From contig CBFIHP010000023.1 of the NCBI GenBank assembly GCA_965662355.1, positions 13,484 to 77,483 on the forward strand: 64,000 nt of DNA, written 5' to 3'. The notes beneath the pieces are model-generated. The model was given only the letters and a program-made list of their open reading frames with translations. It had not been told where the DNA came from and ran no database searches. The stretch comes from GCA-2683825 sp965662355 (GTDB lineage: Bacteria > Planctomycetota > UBA1135 > GCA-002686595). The position numbers and the translations under genes were made by a program. Shown here piece by piece: positions 9,573-18,110 of this stretch (position 1 is its first letter; the number at the start of each line of letters is the position of its first letter).

Positions 9573-9612
9573 AAAAAACCAGGTGGCGGAGTAGGGAGTC
9601 CAGCACCTGGTT
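9573..9612 (-). terminator. Rho-independent terminator of the pseudopilin gene
   Basis: On the minus strand a perfect 9-bp stem (AACCAGGTG, 9604-9612, pairing with 9577-9585) with an 18-nt loop is followed directly by a run of six T (9573-9578). It lies 35 bp past the pilin stop codon and before the amidohydrolase start. Confidence 0.85.
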
Positions 9613-9647
9613 CTGCTTCGGGGATGTTTCGTGACTTTCTGCGGAGG

Positions 9648-10166
9648 CTAGTTCTTGAAGTTGGCTCCGCCGCCCGTGACGTAGGCGAATTCGTTGGACC
9701 AGTTGCGTCCCGAACACTTGAAGAAACCCTTGTTGCGCTTTGCAAAGGCGCTGCTTTCGAATTTCTTCACGCCGAGAACGTAGTACGCCCCGCTGCCTTT
9801 GCAGCCGTAGGCGCCCTTGGTGTAGACGTAATACCTGTAGTGGTAGCGGCCGTCGTTGATCGGGTCGAGGCTCTTGTCGTCGAGATATCCCTCCTGTTGA
9901 AGGGCCTCGATGAAGTTGCCGTCGTTCGAGACGTCCCAGCCGCCGAACGAGCTGTTGGTGTTCGCGGCGGGGTATTCCCCCTTGTCCATGTAGTACTGCT
10001 CGATTGCAGTACGCACGGCCTTGATATCGGCGAGGCGTCGGGCGTCTCGGGCCGACTTCATGTGGTCGGTGACGCGCGGGACCATCACTCCTGCCAGGAT
10101 GGCCAGAATCGAGACGACGACAACCAACTCGATCAGAGTGAATCCGTGGCGCAAGTGCTTGTTCAT
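9648..10166 (-). CDS. Type II secretion/type IV pilus-like pseudopilin
   Basis: A 172-residue protein with a class III signal peptide: a short basic leader MNKHLRHG, the prepilin peptidase site G^FTLIELVVV at residue 8-9, then about 20 hydrophobic residues. The following helix (ARDARRLADIKAVRTAIEQYY) and the rest match the GspG-type major pseudopilin, with a two-cysteine C-terminal part (C127, C151 approximately). It stands alone: no secretion ATPase, prepilin peptidase or other pilin is in the window, and it has its own terminator. It may serve a type II-like system encoded elsewhere. Confidence 0.85.
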   Translation of the reverse strand: MNKHLRHGFTLIELVVVVSILAILAGVMVPRVTDHMKSARDARRLADIKAVRTAIEQYYMDKGEYPAANTNSSFGGWDVSNDGNFIEALQQEGYLDDKSLDPINDGRYHYRYYVYTKGAYGCKGSGAYYVLGVKKFESSAFAKRNKGFFKCSGRNWSNEFAYVTGGGANFKN

Positions 10167-10425
10167 CGCTTGAGGGCGTTACTGGTGTCGTCCGGGATCC
10201 CCTTCCCAAGGGTACGCATGCAGCGTACGGGGCCGGTACGGCGGTTTTTATCGACTCGGCCGCGGAGGCGCTGAAGATGAACCACGGGGAATTCAGGTAA
10301 AGGCTCTCCCCGGAGCCGGGAAAGGGGTTCCCAGGGCCAAGTAGGGCGCCATCGGGGTTGATAGCGGTGCCCGGAGTGGGAAAACCGAGTCCCCGTGGGA
10401 GAGCTCCGGTGGTAATCTGCCGGCC

Positions 10426-10932
10426 ATGGAACGCTGGTCCATCGAGGTCGACAAGGAGTACCTGAAATTCTCCGCGGCCCACTTCCTGATCTTCCCCGAC
10501 GGCTCCGCCGAGCGGTTGCACGGCCACAACTACCGGGTCTACGTCGAGGTCGAGGCCGAACTGTCGCGTTTTGGCCTCGTTATCGACTTTCAGCACATCA
10601 AGCCCCTGATCCGAGAGCTGGTCGACGAGCTGGACGAGCGCTGGATCCTTCCGGGGCAACATCCGGATCTATCGGTGGAAGAGCGCGAAGATGGGGTGCT
10701 CGAGGTTCGCTATCGAGAGCGCTACTATGCGGCACCCCGCGAGGACGTCTTGGTGCTGCCGATGAACAACACGAGCGCCGAGAACCTATCCGCGTACCTG
10801 GGCCGGCAGCTGCTCGAGGGCTTGCGGGGACGATTCGAGAGCGTGCGCATCTACCGCCTGGGTGTTTCGGTCGAGGAGACCTCGGGGCAGCGTGGCGTCT
10901 GGCGTTACATCGAGGACAAAGGCCCTTCCTGA
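10426..10932 (+). CDS. 6-pyruvoyl-tetrahydropterin synthase/QueD-family protein
   Basis: A 168-residue T-fold protein. Zinc ligands are seen in SAAHFL (His20 region) and LHGHNY (His37, His39 approximately), and the pterin-anchoring glutamate in VSVEETSG near the C-terminus. In E. coli QueD a cysteine sits four residues before the HGH motif; here that position is Ala (sequence SAERLHGH), with a Ser and a Glu next to it, so the reaction may differ from 6-carboxytetrahydropterin synthesis. There is also an insert of about 25 residues in the middle (PDLSVEEREDGVLEVRYRE). No other queuosine gene is adjacent. Confidence 0.8.
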   Translation: MERWSIEVDKEYLKFSAAHFLIFPDGSAERLHGHNYRVYVEVEAELSRFGLVIDFQHIKPLIRELVDELDERWILPGQHPDLSVEEREDGVLEVRYRERYYAAPREDVLVLPMNNTSAENLSAYLGRQLLEGLRGRFESVRIYRLGVSVEETSGQRGVWRYIEDKGPS

Positions 10933-11113
10933 GCGGCGAGGTCGGAGAGCATCGCGGGGGTTTGAAGAGCAAAAAGCCCTGCGTCGCGACGGCTTCCCAG
11001 AGCTCCCCTCTGGTGGTGATCTGGCGAATGTCCATGGCTGCGCCCCGATCCCATCGAGCTGCGATGTGAGTCACACGCTTCCGCAGGGCCCTGTACTTTG
11101 CTCTGATTGGGGA

Positions 11114-11353
11114 ATGAGCGGACGGGATCGCTGGATCGCCTGGGTGGGGTTCGTCGTTTTGATGGGGCTACACCTGGACTTCTGGCGACCCCAGCGGGCG
11201 ATCTTGTACCTCGGGTGGATACCCGAGGAGATCGCCTACCGGCTGGGCTGGATTCTCCTGGTCTGGCTCTACCTCCTGTTTCTGTGTTCGAGGCCCCTGT
11301 CGGCGGACGCTGTGGAGAGCGCACCTGGGCCCGAGAGCGGGGACGGTACGTGA
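11114..11353 (+). CDS. Small two-helix membrane protein, partner of the adjacent symporter
   Basis: A 79-residue protein with two hydrophobic segments (residues 8-22 and 38-58) and a short acidic tail. Its position, one codon overlap (GTGA) in front of a sodium/solute symporter, and its size match the small membrane subunits found before many symporters of that family (for example YhdT with PanF, and DUF3311 proteins). The sequence alone does not prove the family. The overlap implies coupled translation and probably a fixed ratio with the transporter. Confidence 0.7.
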   Translation: MSGRDRWIAWVGFVVLMGLHLDFWRPQRAILYLGWIPEEIAYRLGWILLVWLYLLFLCSRPLSADAVESAPGPESGDGT

Positions 11354-12780
11354 GCGGAACGACCATCGCCCTGCTCGCGGGAGCCTACTTCGGAGTGCTG
11401 GCGACCCTCGGAGTCATCGCCGCCCGACGTTCCTCGCGTTCGCCGGAAGAGTACTTCCTGGCGGGGCGCGGGCTCGGGAAGCTGGTCCTGTTCATGGCGC
11501 TCTTCGGCACCAACTGCACGACCTTCGTGCTCTTGGCGATTCCGGCCACCGCCTGGAAGAACGGCGTCGGTATCTTCGGGTTGAACGCGGCGGTTGTGGC
11601 CCTCGGTGTCCCTTTGACGTTTCTCTTCATCGGGCTTCCGGCGCGCGCCCACGCCGCTCGACTCGGAGCCTTGACCCCGGCCGAGCTCTACTCGAAGAAG
11701 CTCTCTTCACGGGCGGTCGGGGCGCTTCTGTTCGGAGCTTTCACGCTCTACACGATTCCCTACATGGTGCAGGGCGTGAAGGGGACATCGCTCGTTCTGT
11801 CGCAGGCTACAGGGGGCAGTGTGCCGGTCTGGGCCAGCGGGCTCAGCGTGCTCTTGATCGTGATGCTCTACACGTCGCTGGGGGGGATGCGCGGTACCGC
11901 TTGGACGAACATCTTCCAGGGGACGCTCTTCATGATCTTCATGCTGGGTGCCTTCGTGGCCATACCGCTCGCCATGGGCGGCTTCGGTGCGGCGATGGAA
12001 AAGGTGCGCGACGTCGACCCCGAGCTTCTGCGTGTTGGGGGAGACTATGCCCTCTTCCAGCCGGGGGCCTGGGCTTCGTGGGGGCTCGTGATCTCGACGA
12101 CGGTCATTGCCTTTCCCCACATGTTCGCGCGTCTCATGTCCGCAGCGGACGAGGGGACCACACGCGCGGTGTGTCGTTACTACCCGCTCGCACTGGTGGC
12201 TCTGTGGATTCCAGCGGTTTTCCTCGGCGTCTTTGGCCGTGGCGCCTTTCCCGAGCTCGCGGAACCGGATCGCATCTTCTACCTGATGTCGAGCGAGTTC
12301 CTGCCGCCGTGGTTGGGCGCTTTGGCCTTCCTGGCCATTCTCTCGGCGACGATGTCGACCCTCGACGCGCAGATCCTGACCCTGTCCTCGATGCTCTTGC
12401 GAGATGGGTTGCCTCAGCGTTCACGCCCCCGGGACCCGCGCCAAGAGGTGCGACTCGCGCGCTGGTTCACGGTGGGCATCGGGGTGGCTGTCTACGGGTT
12501 GTCACTGACCTGGGGCGATTCGCTGTTCGACATCTCACGTCGGGCCTTCGAGGGATACACGACCCTTGTGCCGACGCTCTTTCTCGGTGTGCAGTGGAAG
12601 CGATTTACCGCCACCGGCGCCATCGCGTCGATCGTCACCGCCAATTTTGTTCTGTGGGCCGGCTGGGGCATTGGAGGGCTGAACTTCCTCGGCTTCCTTC
12701 CGGTCTTCTGGGCGTTCGTGGCGGGGATCGCCGCGGGGATCGTCTTCAGTCTTTCGAGTCGTCCTCGAGGAAGTAGTTGA
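11350..12780 (+). CDS. Sodium:solute symporter (SSS family)
   Basis: A 476-residue protein with about 12-13 transmembrane helices in the LeuT-like SSS order. The family signature is visible: SSRSPEEYFLAGRGLG at the end of the first helix, LGGMRGTAWTNIFQG in the middle and AILSATMSTLDAQILTLSSM near residue 345. The substrate cannot be predicted; the family carries sugars, amino acids, pantothenate, urea and organic acids with Na+. The GTG at 11350 is chosen because it overlaps the stop of the small membrane protein (GTGA) and gives the right N-terminus. The 3' end overlaps the convergent antiporter gene by 35 bp. Confidence 0.9.
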   Translation: MSGTTIALLAGAYFGVLATLGVIAARRSSRSPEEYFLAGRGLGKLVLFMALFGTNCTTFVLLAIPATAWKNGVGIFGLNAAVVALGVPLTFLFIGLPARAHAARLGALTPAELYSKKLSSRAVGALLFGAFTLYTIPYMVQGVKGTSLVLSQATGGSVPVWASGLSVLLIVMLYTSLGGMRGTAWTNIFQGTLFMIFMLGAFVAIPLAMGGFGAAMEKVRDVDPELLRVGGDYALFQPGAWASWGLVISTTVIAFPHMFARLMSAADEGTTRAVCRYYPLALVALWIPAVFLGVFGRGAFPELAEPDRIFYLMSSEFLPPWLGALAFLAILSATMSTLDAQILTLSSMLLRDGLPQRSRPRDPRQEVRLARWFTVGIGVAVYGLSLTWGDSLFDISRRAFEGYTTLVPTLFLGVQWKRFTATGAIASIVTANFVLWAGWGIGGLNFLGFLPVFWAFVAGIAAGIVFSLSSRPRGSS

Positions 12781-14449
12781 AGTCTTCGGACTCTTCACCG
12801 TGCAAGAGCTCGGCGGCATGGGCCGGGGAACGTGCCGTGAAGAGCTGAGCCTGGAAGACCCGATCCGTGCCGATGGTCTTGGCCAGCGTCGCCAGAACCT
12901 CGAGGTGGCGGTCACGCTCCTCACCCGAAGTGCCCAGCAAGACCATGCAATGAACCGGACGCCCGTCGGGGGTCGTGAAGTCGAGCCCCTTCCGGGAGAT
13001 ACCCATGACACCGACCATGGAAATTCCATCCTGGAGGATTCCGTGGGGGACGGCCAGTCCGCCACCGAAGCAGGTCGAGGCCTGCTCCTCCCGATCGAGG
13101 ACGCTCCGCATTAGGGCATCGCGATCCACTTGCAAGTGGTGGGAGGTTATCATCAGATCGACGAGCCGTTCGATGGCCTGCTGTTTGTCCTGGGCCACAA
13201 ACTCCGTGACGATGTTTTCCTCTTGCAGGAAATCGATCAGGCGTGTTCGATCCTTGCCGCTCTCGCCGGCACGATTCAGTGCCAGGCGCGTGAAGATCGG
13301 CCCGATGATCTCGTTGACCGTCACCACGCTGAGAACGACGGCCGAGAAAAGCCCGCTGATGTCAGCGAAGGCCGGGTCGTCCTGGATGAAGATGACCAGG
13401 CCGACAGCGACGCCTGCCTGGGGAAGCAGGGCCATCCCGAGGTTCCTCCGTACGCCAGGCGTGGCCTGGGCCAAGCTCATCGCAATCTGGCCAGAGAGCA
13501 ACTTGCCAGCAACGCGACTCACGAAGAGCAGGGCCGCCAGGACACCGGCGGTCACGCTATGCTCGAAAGAGAGATGCATGCCCGCGAGGGTGAAAAAGGT
13601 CGCCAGGATGACCGGTTGAAAGTCGGCGAAGACCGTGTCGACCAGCTTGTCCCGTGTGCGTGTGATGTTCGTCTGGCAAAAGCCGAGGAACAGGCAGGCC
13701 AGAAGGGGAGAGACCTCGAGAAGCGATGCAAGGCCCGAGGTCAGGACGACCCCGACGACACCGGCGGTGGCCATGTGGTGATCGTGGATGACGTAGCGGG
13801 CACAGAGCTCCATGACCAAGGCCATACAGCCACCGATCATGATCGCCAAAGCAAGCTGGCGCGCGGGACCGCTCAGCATCGACCCGTCACTGGCGATATT
13901 TCGGTACGACGCACGTGCAACTTCGAAGAGGAAGATGCACGCCATGTTGTTCAGCGCGACCGCGGCGATCAGCGTCTTGACGAACGTGCCCTTGGCGTGT
14001 TGTTCAGAGACGAGGGCGACCACCGTGGCGGGGGCCGTGGCGATGGCGCTGGTTGCGAAGAGCGTGGTCAGTCCTACCGACTCGCCGCCGACGCCCCACA
14101 GCACCAGGAACACCACAGCGGGGACGATGGTGGCTTCCGTGATCAGGATGAAGAACAGGCGTTTGCCGGCGTTGCGCAGGCGGCGGATGTTCAGGTGTGC
14201 GCCGACGGTCACCGCGATCAGGCCCAGGGCGAAGTCGGTGATGGGCTTCAGGGCATTCAGCGATTCTTGTTCGAAGAGATCGAATCCCGCTTTGCCGATG
14301 AGCACACCCCCCACGATCTGGCCGGTGATGCCAGGGAGCTTCAGTCGTCGGGCCCCGGAGCCGGCTAGGACTCCGGTCAGGATCACGACAGCCAGGGTCA
14401 GCAGGGGCCCGGCAGCGTGCAGGCTTTGGGTGAGGAGCGTGGCAATCAA
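12746..14449 (-). CDS. CPA2-type cation/proton antiporter fused to a PTS EIIA domain
   Basis: A 567-residue protein. Residues about 1-400 form 11-12 hydrophobic helices of a Na+/H+ exchanger-type antiporter (LPGITGQIVGGVLIGKAGF near the start). Residues about 415-560 are an EIIA domain of the PTS fructose/nitrogen type with the phospho-acceptor His469 in the motif GGGLAVPHG. This architecture suggests ion transport gated by a PTS phosphorelay, though no EI or HPr gene is in this window. The last 35 bp overlap the end of the convergent symporter gene. The ion carried is unknown. Confidence 0.85.
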   Translation of the reverse strand: MIATLLTQSLHAAGPLLTLAVVILTGVLAGSGARRLKLPGITGQIVGGVLIGKAGFDLFEQESLNALKPITDFALGLIAVTVGAHLNIRRLRNAGKRLFFILITEATIVPAVVFLVLWGVGGESVGLTTLFATSAIATAPATVVALVSEQHAKGTFVKTLIAAVALNNMACIFLFEVARASYRNIASDGSMLSGPARQLALAIMIGGCMALVMELCARYVIHDHHMATAGVVGVVLTSGLASLLEVSPLLACLFLGFCQTNITRTRDKLVDTVFADFQPVILATFFTLAGMHLSFEHSVTAGVLAALLFVSRVAGKLLSGQIAMSLAQATPGVRRNLGMALLPQAGVAVGLVIFIQDDPAFADISGLFSAVVLSVVTVNEIIGPIFTRLALNRAGESGKDRTRLIDFLQEENIVTEFVAQDKQQAIERLVDLMITSHHLQVDRDALMRSVLDREEQASTCFGGGLAVPHGILQDGISMVGVMGISRKGLDFTTPDGRPVHCMVLLGTSGEERDRHLEVLATLAKTIGTDRVFQAQLFTARSPAHAAELLHGEESEDFNYFLEDDSKD

Positions 14450-14604
14450 GCTCAGAGGACGATGGAGATCCGGCCTTGGGGCGGCGCAGATCCCATGGTA
14501 GTGACTCGCGGTGGGTTTTCGCCTCCTTCTTCGGCAGGCCGGTCCCTCTAGGGGCTTGCTTCTGGCAAGATCTCCCGCTCGAAAACCCGCCCAGCGGCGC
14601 TTCC

Positions 14605-16059
14605 ATGACTCTTCCCCGCGTACGAACCCGAAATCGGGAACCGGAAACCGTCACCTCCAAGGCCCCGGCGCTGCACGTCGTGACCTTCGGGTGCCAGATG
14701 AACAAGTACGACTCGCTCCTCGTCGAGGGCCGCTTCCGCAAGGCGGGCTATCGCCTGACCGAGGAGATGGACGAGGCCGACGTCGTGCTCTTCAACACCT
14801 GTTCCGTTCGCGACCATGCGGAGGAGCGCGTGTATTCCTGGTTGGGCGAGATCAAGCGCGCCAAGGTGGATCGCCCGGACCTGGTCGTCGGCGTGATGGG
14901 CTGCATGGCCCAGCGTGCCCAGGACGATATTTTTTCGCGCGCGACCCACGTCGACATCGTTTGCGGCACGCGCCGAATCCAGGACCTTCCGGAGCTTGTC
15001 GAGGATCTCAGGGAGCGGCGTAGCGCACCCGAGCGACTTTCCGATGGGGAGCGCATGCTAGCGGTCGAGATGGACGGCGATGTCGTGCTCGATCGCTCCG
15101 ATGAACCCTACGTCGGCGGTCTGAGTTCGTTCCTGACCGTGATGCGCGGTTGTGATCTGAACTGCACGTTCTGCATCGTGCCCACCGTTCGCGGTCGCGT
15201 GCGCAGTCGTTCGATCATCGAACTCGGAAACGAGGCTCGCTGGATGGTGCGCGGTGGAGCCAAGGTGATCACGCTCCTCGGACAGACGGTAAACGCCTAT
15301 GGCGAGGATCTTCCGAAACCGGGTCCAGGTCAACCCCACATGCGCGGCCGCCAGGGCCGTCCCGGATTGGCGGATCTGCTCTACGAGTTGCAGGGGATCG
15401 ATGGTCTCGAGCGTATCCGCTTGATCACCTTGCACCCGAGCTATGTGACCACGGCCCTGGCCCAGGCGATCCGCGAGTGCGACAAGGTCGATCGCTTCCT
15501 GCCACTGCCGGCGCAGTCCGGTTCGGATGATTGCCTGCGGCGCATGAAGCGTGGATACACGACCGAGCTCTACCGCGGGCGCGTCGAGCTTCTGCGCGAC
15601 GAAGTGCCGGACATCGAGCTCGGATCGGATTGGATCGTCGGCTTTCCCGGCGAATCGGAGGCGGAGTTCGAGGCCTCCCTGCGCTTTGCCGAAGAGATGG
15701 AATTCAGCCAGGGCTATGTCTTTCAGTACGACCCACGGCCCGGAACGCGATCCCACGAGCGCAACGATGACATCGAGCGTTCGGTCAAGAAAGAGCGCAA
15801 CCAGAGGCTGCTGAAGACCATCGAACGAGTCGCCCTCAAGCGCATGGAGCGCTGGGTCGGCCAGGAGGTCGGCGCGTTCATCGAAGACGAGGGCAAGTCA
15901 GCCGGAAGCCTACGAGCACGCACCTTCCACAACCTCCCCTTGCGCTTGCAAGGCGAGAACTCCTGGATCGGCGAGACCCACAGGGTCCGAATCGATGCCG
16001 CGAGTCCCTACGGCCTGACGGGAGAGGTCTTGGAGATCTCCGACACCCACGGCCGTTAG
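14605..16059 (+). CDS. miaB: tRNA-2-methylthio-N6-dimethylallyladenosine synthase MiaB
   Basis: Radical-SAM methylthiotransferase acting at A37 of tRNAs that read UNN codons. Three N-terminal cysteines for the auxiliary cluster are present (FGC30QMN, NTC66SVRD, MGC100MAQ), and the radical-SAM triad C183xxxC187xxC190 lies in RGCDLNCTFCIVP. The C-terminal 70 residues form a TRAM domain. At 484 residues it is slightly long. The ATG at 14605 is chosen because translation upstream of it is low-complexity and unlike the family. The gene end faces a decayed gene on the other strand whose relic stop codon overlaps it. Confidence 0.95.
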   Translation: MTLPRVRTRNREPETVTSKAPALHVVTFGCQMNKYDSLLVEGRFRKAGYRLTEEMDEADVVLFNTCSVRDHAEERVYSWLGEIKRAKVDRPDLVVGVMGCMAQRAQDDIFSRATHVDIVCGTRRIQDLPELVEDLRERRSAPERLSDGERMLAVEMDGDVVLDRSDEPYVGGLSSFLTVMRGCDLNCTFCIVPTVRGRVRSRSIIELGNEARWMVRGGAKVITLLGQTVNAYGEDLPKPGPGQPHMRGRQGRPGLADLLYELQGIDGLERIRLITLHPSYVTTALAQAIRECDKVDRFLPLPAQSGSDDCLRRMKRGYTTELYRGRVELLRDEVPDIELGSDWIVGFPGESEAEFEASLRFAEEMEFSQGYVFQYDPRPGTRSHERNDDIERSVKKERNQRLLKTIERVALKRMERWVGQEVGAFIEDEGKSAGSLRARTFHNLPLRLQGENSWIGETHRVRIDAASPYGLTGEVLEISDTHGR

Positions 16060-16287
16060 CCCGCTCGCTTTTCCATGCCGGAAGCGCCGTTCGAGAACAT
16101 TGGGTCGAGGTCCGCGACGCCGTCGTTCGCTGACGGCCAGGTTGGCTATTCGTGGACCCTCGAAGATCTCGACATCTTCGGAGTCGTCGCCGCGGCGTTC
16201 CCCTTGCTTGATGAAGTAGCACGCGATCTGGGCGAAGACGGCGTCGGTGGCACGATGACGTGGACGTTTCTTCCCGTCGCACACCAC
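16056..16287 (-). pseudogene. Scrambled relic of a second copy of the adjacent secreted-protein gene
   Basis: Four blocks match the intact gene at 16426-17697. A: 16075-16124 matches 16442-16491, same orientation (43 of 50 bases). B: 16122-16207 matches 17052-17137, inverted (76 of 86). C: 16208-16242 matches 17162-17196, same orientation (31 of 35). D: 16246-16287 matches 17273-17313, inverted, with one inserted base. The blocks keep the order of the intact gene, but B and D are flipped. On the minus strand block A still encodes a C-terminus (DGVADLDPMFSNGASG, then a stop at 16056-16058 inside the end of miaB). Counts were made by eye. Confidence 0.75.
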
Positions 16288-16356
16288 GGGTGCAAAACGA
16301 GGAAACAAGCCGCGCTTACGAGCGCGTTTCACAAGAGGTACGAGCCTTAAATGGAT

Positions 16357-16408
16357 CAGGGCCGCAACCCGAAGGTCACGGCCCTGTTCACTCTCACCCG
16401 AGGGTGAG
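16357..16408 (-). terminator. Two hairpins after the secreted-protein gene, possible terminator
   Basis: Directly after the minus-strand stop there is a CTCACCC/GGGTGAG inverted repeat (16393-16408), then an 8-bp stem CAGGGCCG/CGGCCCTG (16357-16364 with 16379-16386). No strong T-run follows, so termination or mRNA 3'-end protection are both possible. Confidence 0.45.
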
Positions 16409-16425
16409 GAGTATCAAATCAAACC

Positions 16426-17697
16426 CTAGTGGCCACCGACGATGCCGTTGGCAGCGTTGGAGAACATCGGGTCGAGGTCCGCGACGCCGTCAGTGTTGAC
16501 GTTGCCAAGGACGATTGCCTGGGCGTACCAGGGCAGACACACGAAGCTGGTGTTGACCGGGATCGCGATATCGCCTGTGGTGCCCGCGCCCCAGTTGGCC
16601 GTGGTCGTACCCAGGAGGCCGCCAGTGACGAGCAGCTGGGAGAGGGGGGCACTACCGAAGCCGACGGTGAACGGCGCCAGGTCGATGATGATGTTGGCAC
16701 CAGGAGCTCCGCCGGTCTGGACCAGGACGATAGCGAGGTTGACACCCGGCGTACCCGTACGGGCAGCTTGGGGCGTAACGGTAGCGGACCAGGTGCTGCC
16801 GATAACTACGTTCGTAGTCGTCAAGCCGTCCACGTTGATGCCCGTCCCGTTATAGGTTCCGCTCGTCGCCAGGACGTCGAGTTCACGCATGTCGATGTTG
16901 ACCGACGTGAAGTAGCCACCGAAGGGAGTGGTGCCGAAGGAGAACGTCGCCAGGGGCGGCGAACCCGCGGGGTGCGGGCAGTACTGGTCGATGAAATCGT
17001 CCATGCCCGAGGCGTCGACGCCGGTGCCCGAGCAGCTCGTGACACAGGACAGGAAGGGGAACGTGCCAGCGAAGACTCCGACGGTGTCGAGATCTTCGAA
17101 GGTCCACGAGTAGCCAACCTGGCCGTCAGCGAACGACAGCGGGACAGTACCGAACGTGATGTTGATGAAGAAGCACGCGATCTGAGCAAAGACCGCACCC
17201 TCCGCTGTGTTGGACGGAAGTCCAGTCAGCGTGAACGCGCTGGCGTTCGACGTGGCAGGGTGGGGGGCGCCAGTGGTGTGCGACGGGAAGAACGTCCAGG
17301 TCATCGTGCCACCGGTACCGCCGGACGCGACGTCCAGGCGAGAGGAGCAATATGCGAAGACGAAGTTAGTGACCAGATCACTGGGGACCGGGCCGGTGCC
17401 TTGGGCGCCAGCGCCTTTGGCTGCACTGTCGATCCACTCGCAGAAACCGCCGCCAGTGTCGACGCCGATGAATCCACCGAGGTCGAGGTTGGGGAGATCT
17501 GTCGTGGTAACAACAGCTTGGTTAGCAACTTGAGGACCGCGGGTGACGGTGCCAGTCTCGAGGTTCATGGAGACGGTGCGCAGCGGCTTGTTGTAGCGGC
17601 TGAACTTCGATCCAGTTTGAGACTGGGCGCCGGCAAATGCGCTCAGTGCGATAAGGGTAGCCCCTGTGAGGGCCAGGGACTTCTTGGGAACCATCAT
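16426..17697 (-). CDS. Secreted surface protein of unknown function
   Basis: A 423-residue exported protein: signal peptide MMVPKKSLALTGATLIALSA with likely cleavage after AGA, then a Gly/Thr/Ser-rich, mostly beta-type sequence with few charged residues. Several cysteines (FCEW, AYCSS, IACFF, SCVTSC, QYCPH, FVCLP) suggest disulfides, fitting an extracytoplasmic location. Near the C-terminus the sequence NVNTDGVADLDPMF has the N-x-N-x-D-G spacing of half a dockerin/EF-hand calcium loop. The ATG at 17697 is preferred over a GTG at 17703 because a good ribosome-binding site sits 5 bases before it. A damaged, rearranged second copy lies just downstream. I do not recognise a named family. Confidence 0.8.
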   Translation of the reverse strand: MMVPKKSLALTGATLIALSAFAGAQSQTGSKFSRYNKPLRTVSMNLETGTVTRGPQVANQAVVTTTDLPNLDLGGFIGVDTGGGFCEWIDSAAKGAGAQGTGPVPSDLVTNFVFAYCSSRLDVASGGTGGTMTWTFFPSHTTGAPHPATSNASAFTLTGLPSNTAEGAVFAQIACFFINITFGTVPLSFADGQVGYSWTFEDLDTVGVFAGTFPFLSCVTSCSGTGVDASGMDDFIDQYCPHPAGSPPLATFSFGTTPFGGYFTSVNIDMRELDVLATSGTYNGTGINVDGLTTTNVVIGSTWSATVTPQAARTGTPGVNLAIVLVQTGGAPGANIIIDLAPFTVGFGSAPLSQLLVTGGLLGTTTANWGAGTTGDIAIPVNTSFVCLPWYAQAIVLGNVNTDGVADLDPMFSNAANGIVGGH

Positions 17698-17702
17698 GTT
17701 CA

Positions 17703-17709
17703 CCTTCCT
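17703..17709 (-). promoter_or_regulatory. Shine-Dalgarno site AGGAAGG of the secreted protein
   Basis: On the minus strand AGGAAGG ends 5 bases before the ATG at 17697. It is one of the clearest ribosome-binding sites in the window, overlaps the alternative GTG at 17703, and so decides the start. It suggests a strongly translated product. Confidence 0.7.
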
Positions 17710-18110
17710 AAGGTTTACTCTCTTCTGTGTCTCGTGGAGTAGGGTGAAGACGTCTCGATGCGCATACGGATGCGTTCCACAGGGCCTTGAGACCCCTTCC
17801 CGCGCTGACGCCAGTCTCGGGACGAACCCGCGACTGTTGTCTTGACGTGAGAAGGACCCCTTCGGTTCCGCGAAATGGCAGCATTCGAGTCGATGAAACT
17901 GTACCCCCGGTCCCTATCTTGGGTGGGGCAAAGGGGGAGTTTTCGGAAAAAAAAGATCGTGATCCGGCCCAGCCGGCCGGGCGGAAAGGACGATCTATCA
18001 CCTTCCGGGCTGTTCGGCCGCGCCCCGTCCCGGCGAATTGGAACTTCTTTCTTCCGGGACGCCAGCGAGGGGCCGAGTTTCCCGTCCCCCGGACCCACCT
18101 TCCAGACCCC
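17710..18110. other. 400-bp divergent intergenic region
   Basis: Separates the secreted protein (minus) from the first glycosyltransferase (plus). It should hold promoters for both. I see an eight-A run at 17947-17954 and lower coding bias than the neighbours, but no convincing -35/-10 pair, repeat or RNA gene. Confidence 0.5.

Noticed and set aside
16075..16350. 91-codon plus-strand frame in the relic region
   Set aside because: It reads alternately sense and antisense through blocks of the damaged paralogue and has a frame-shifting insertion; open by chance.
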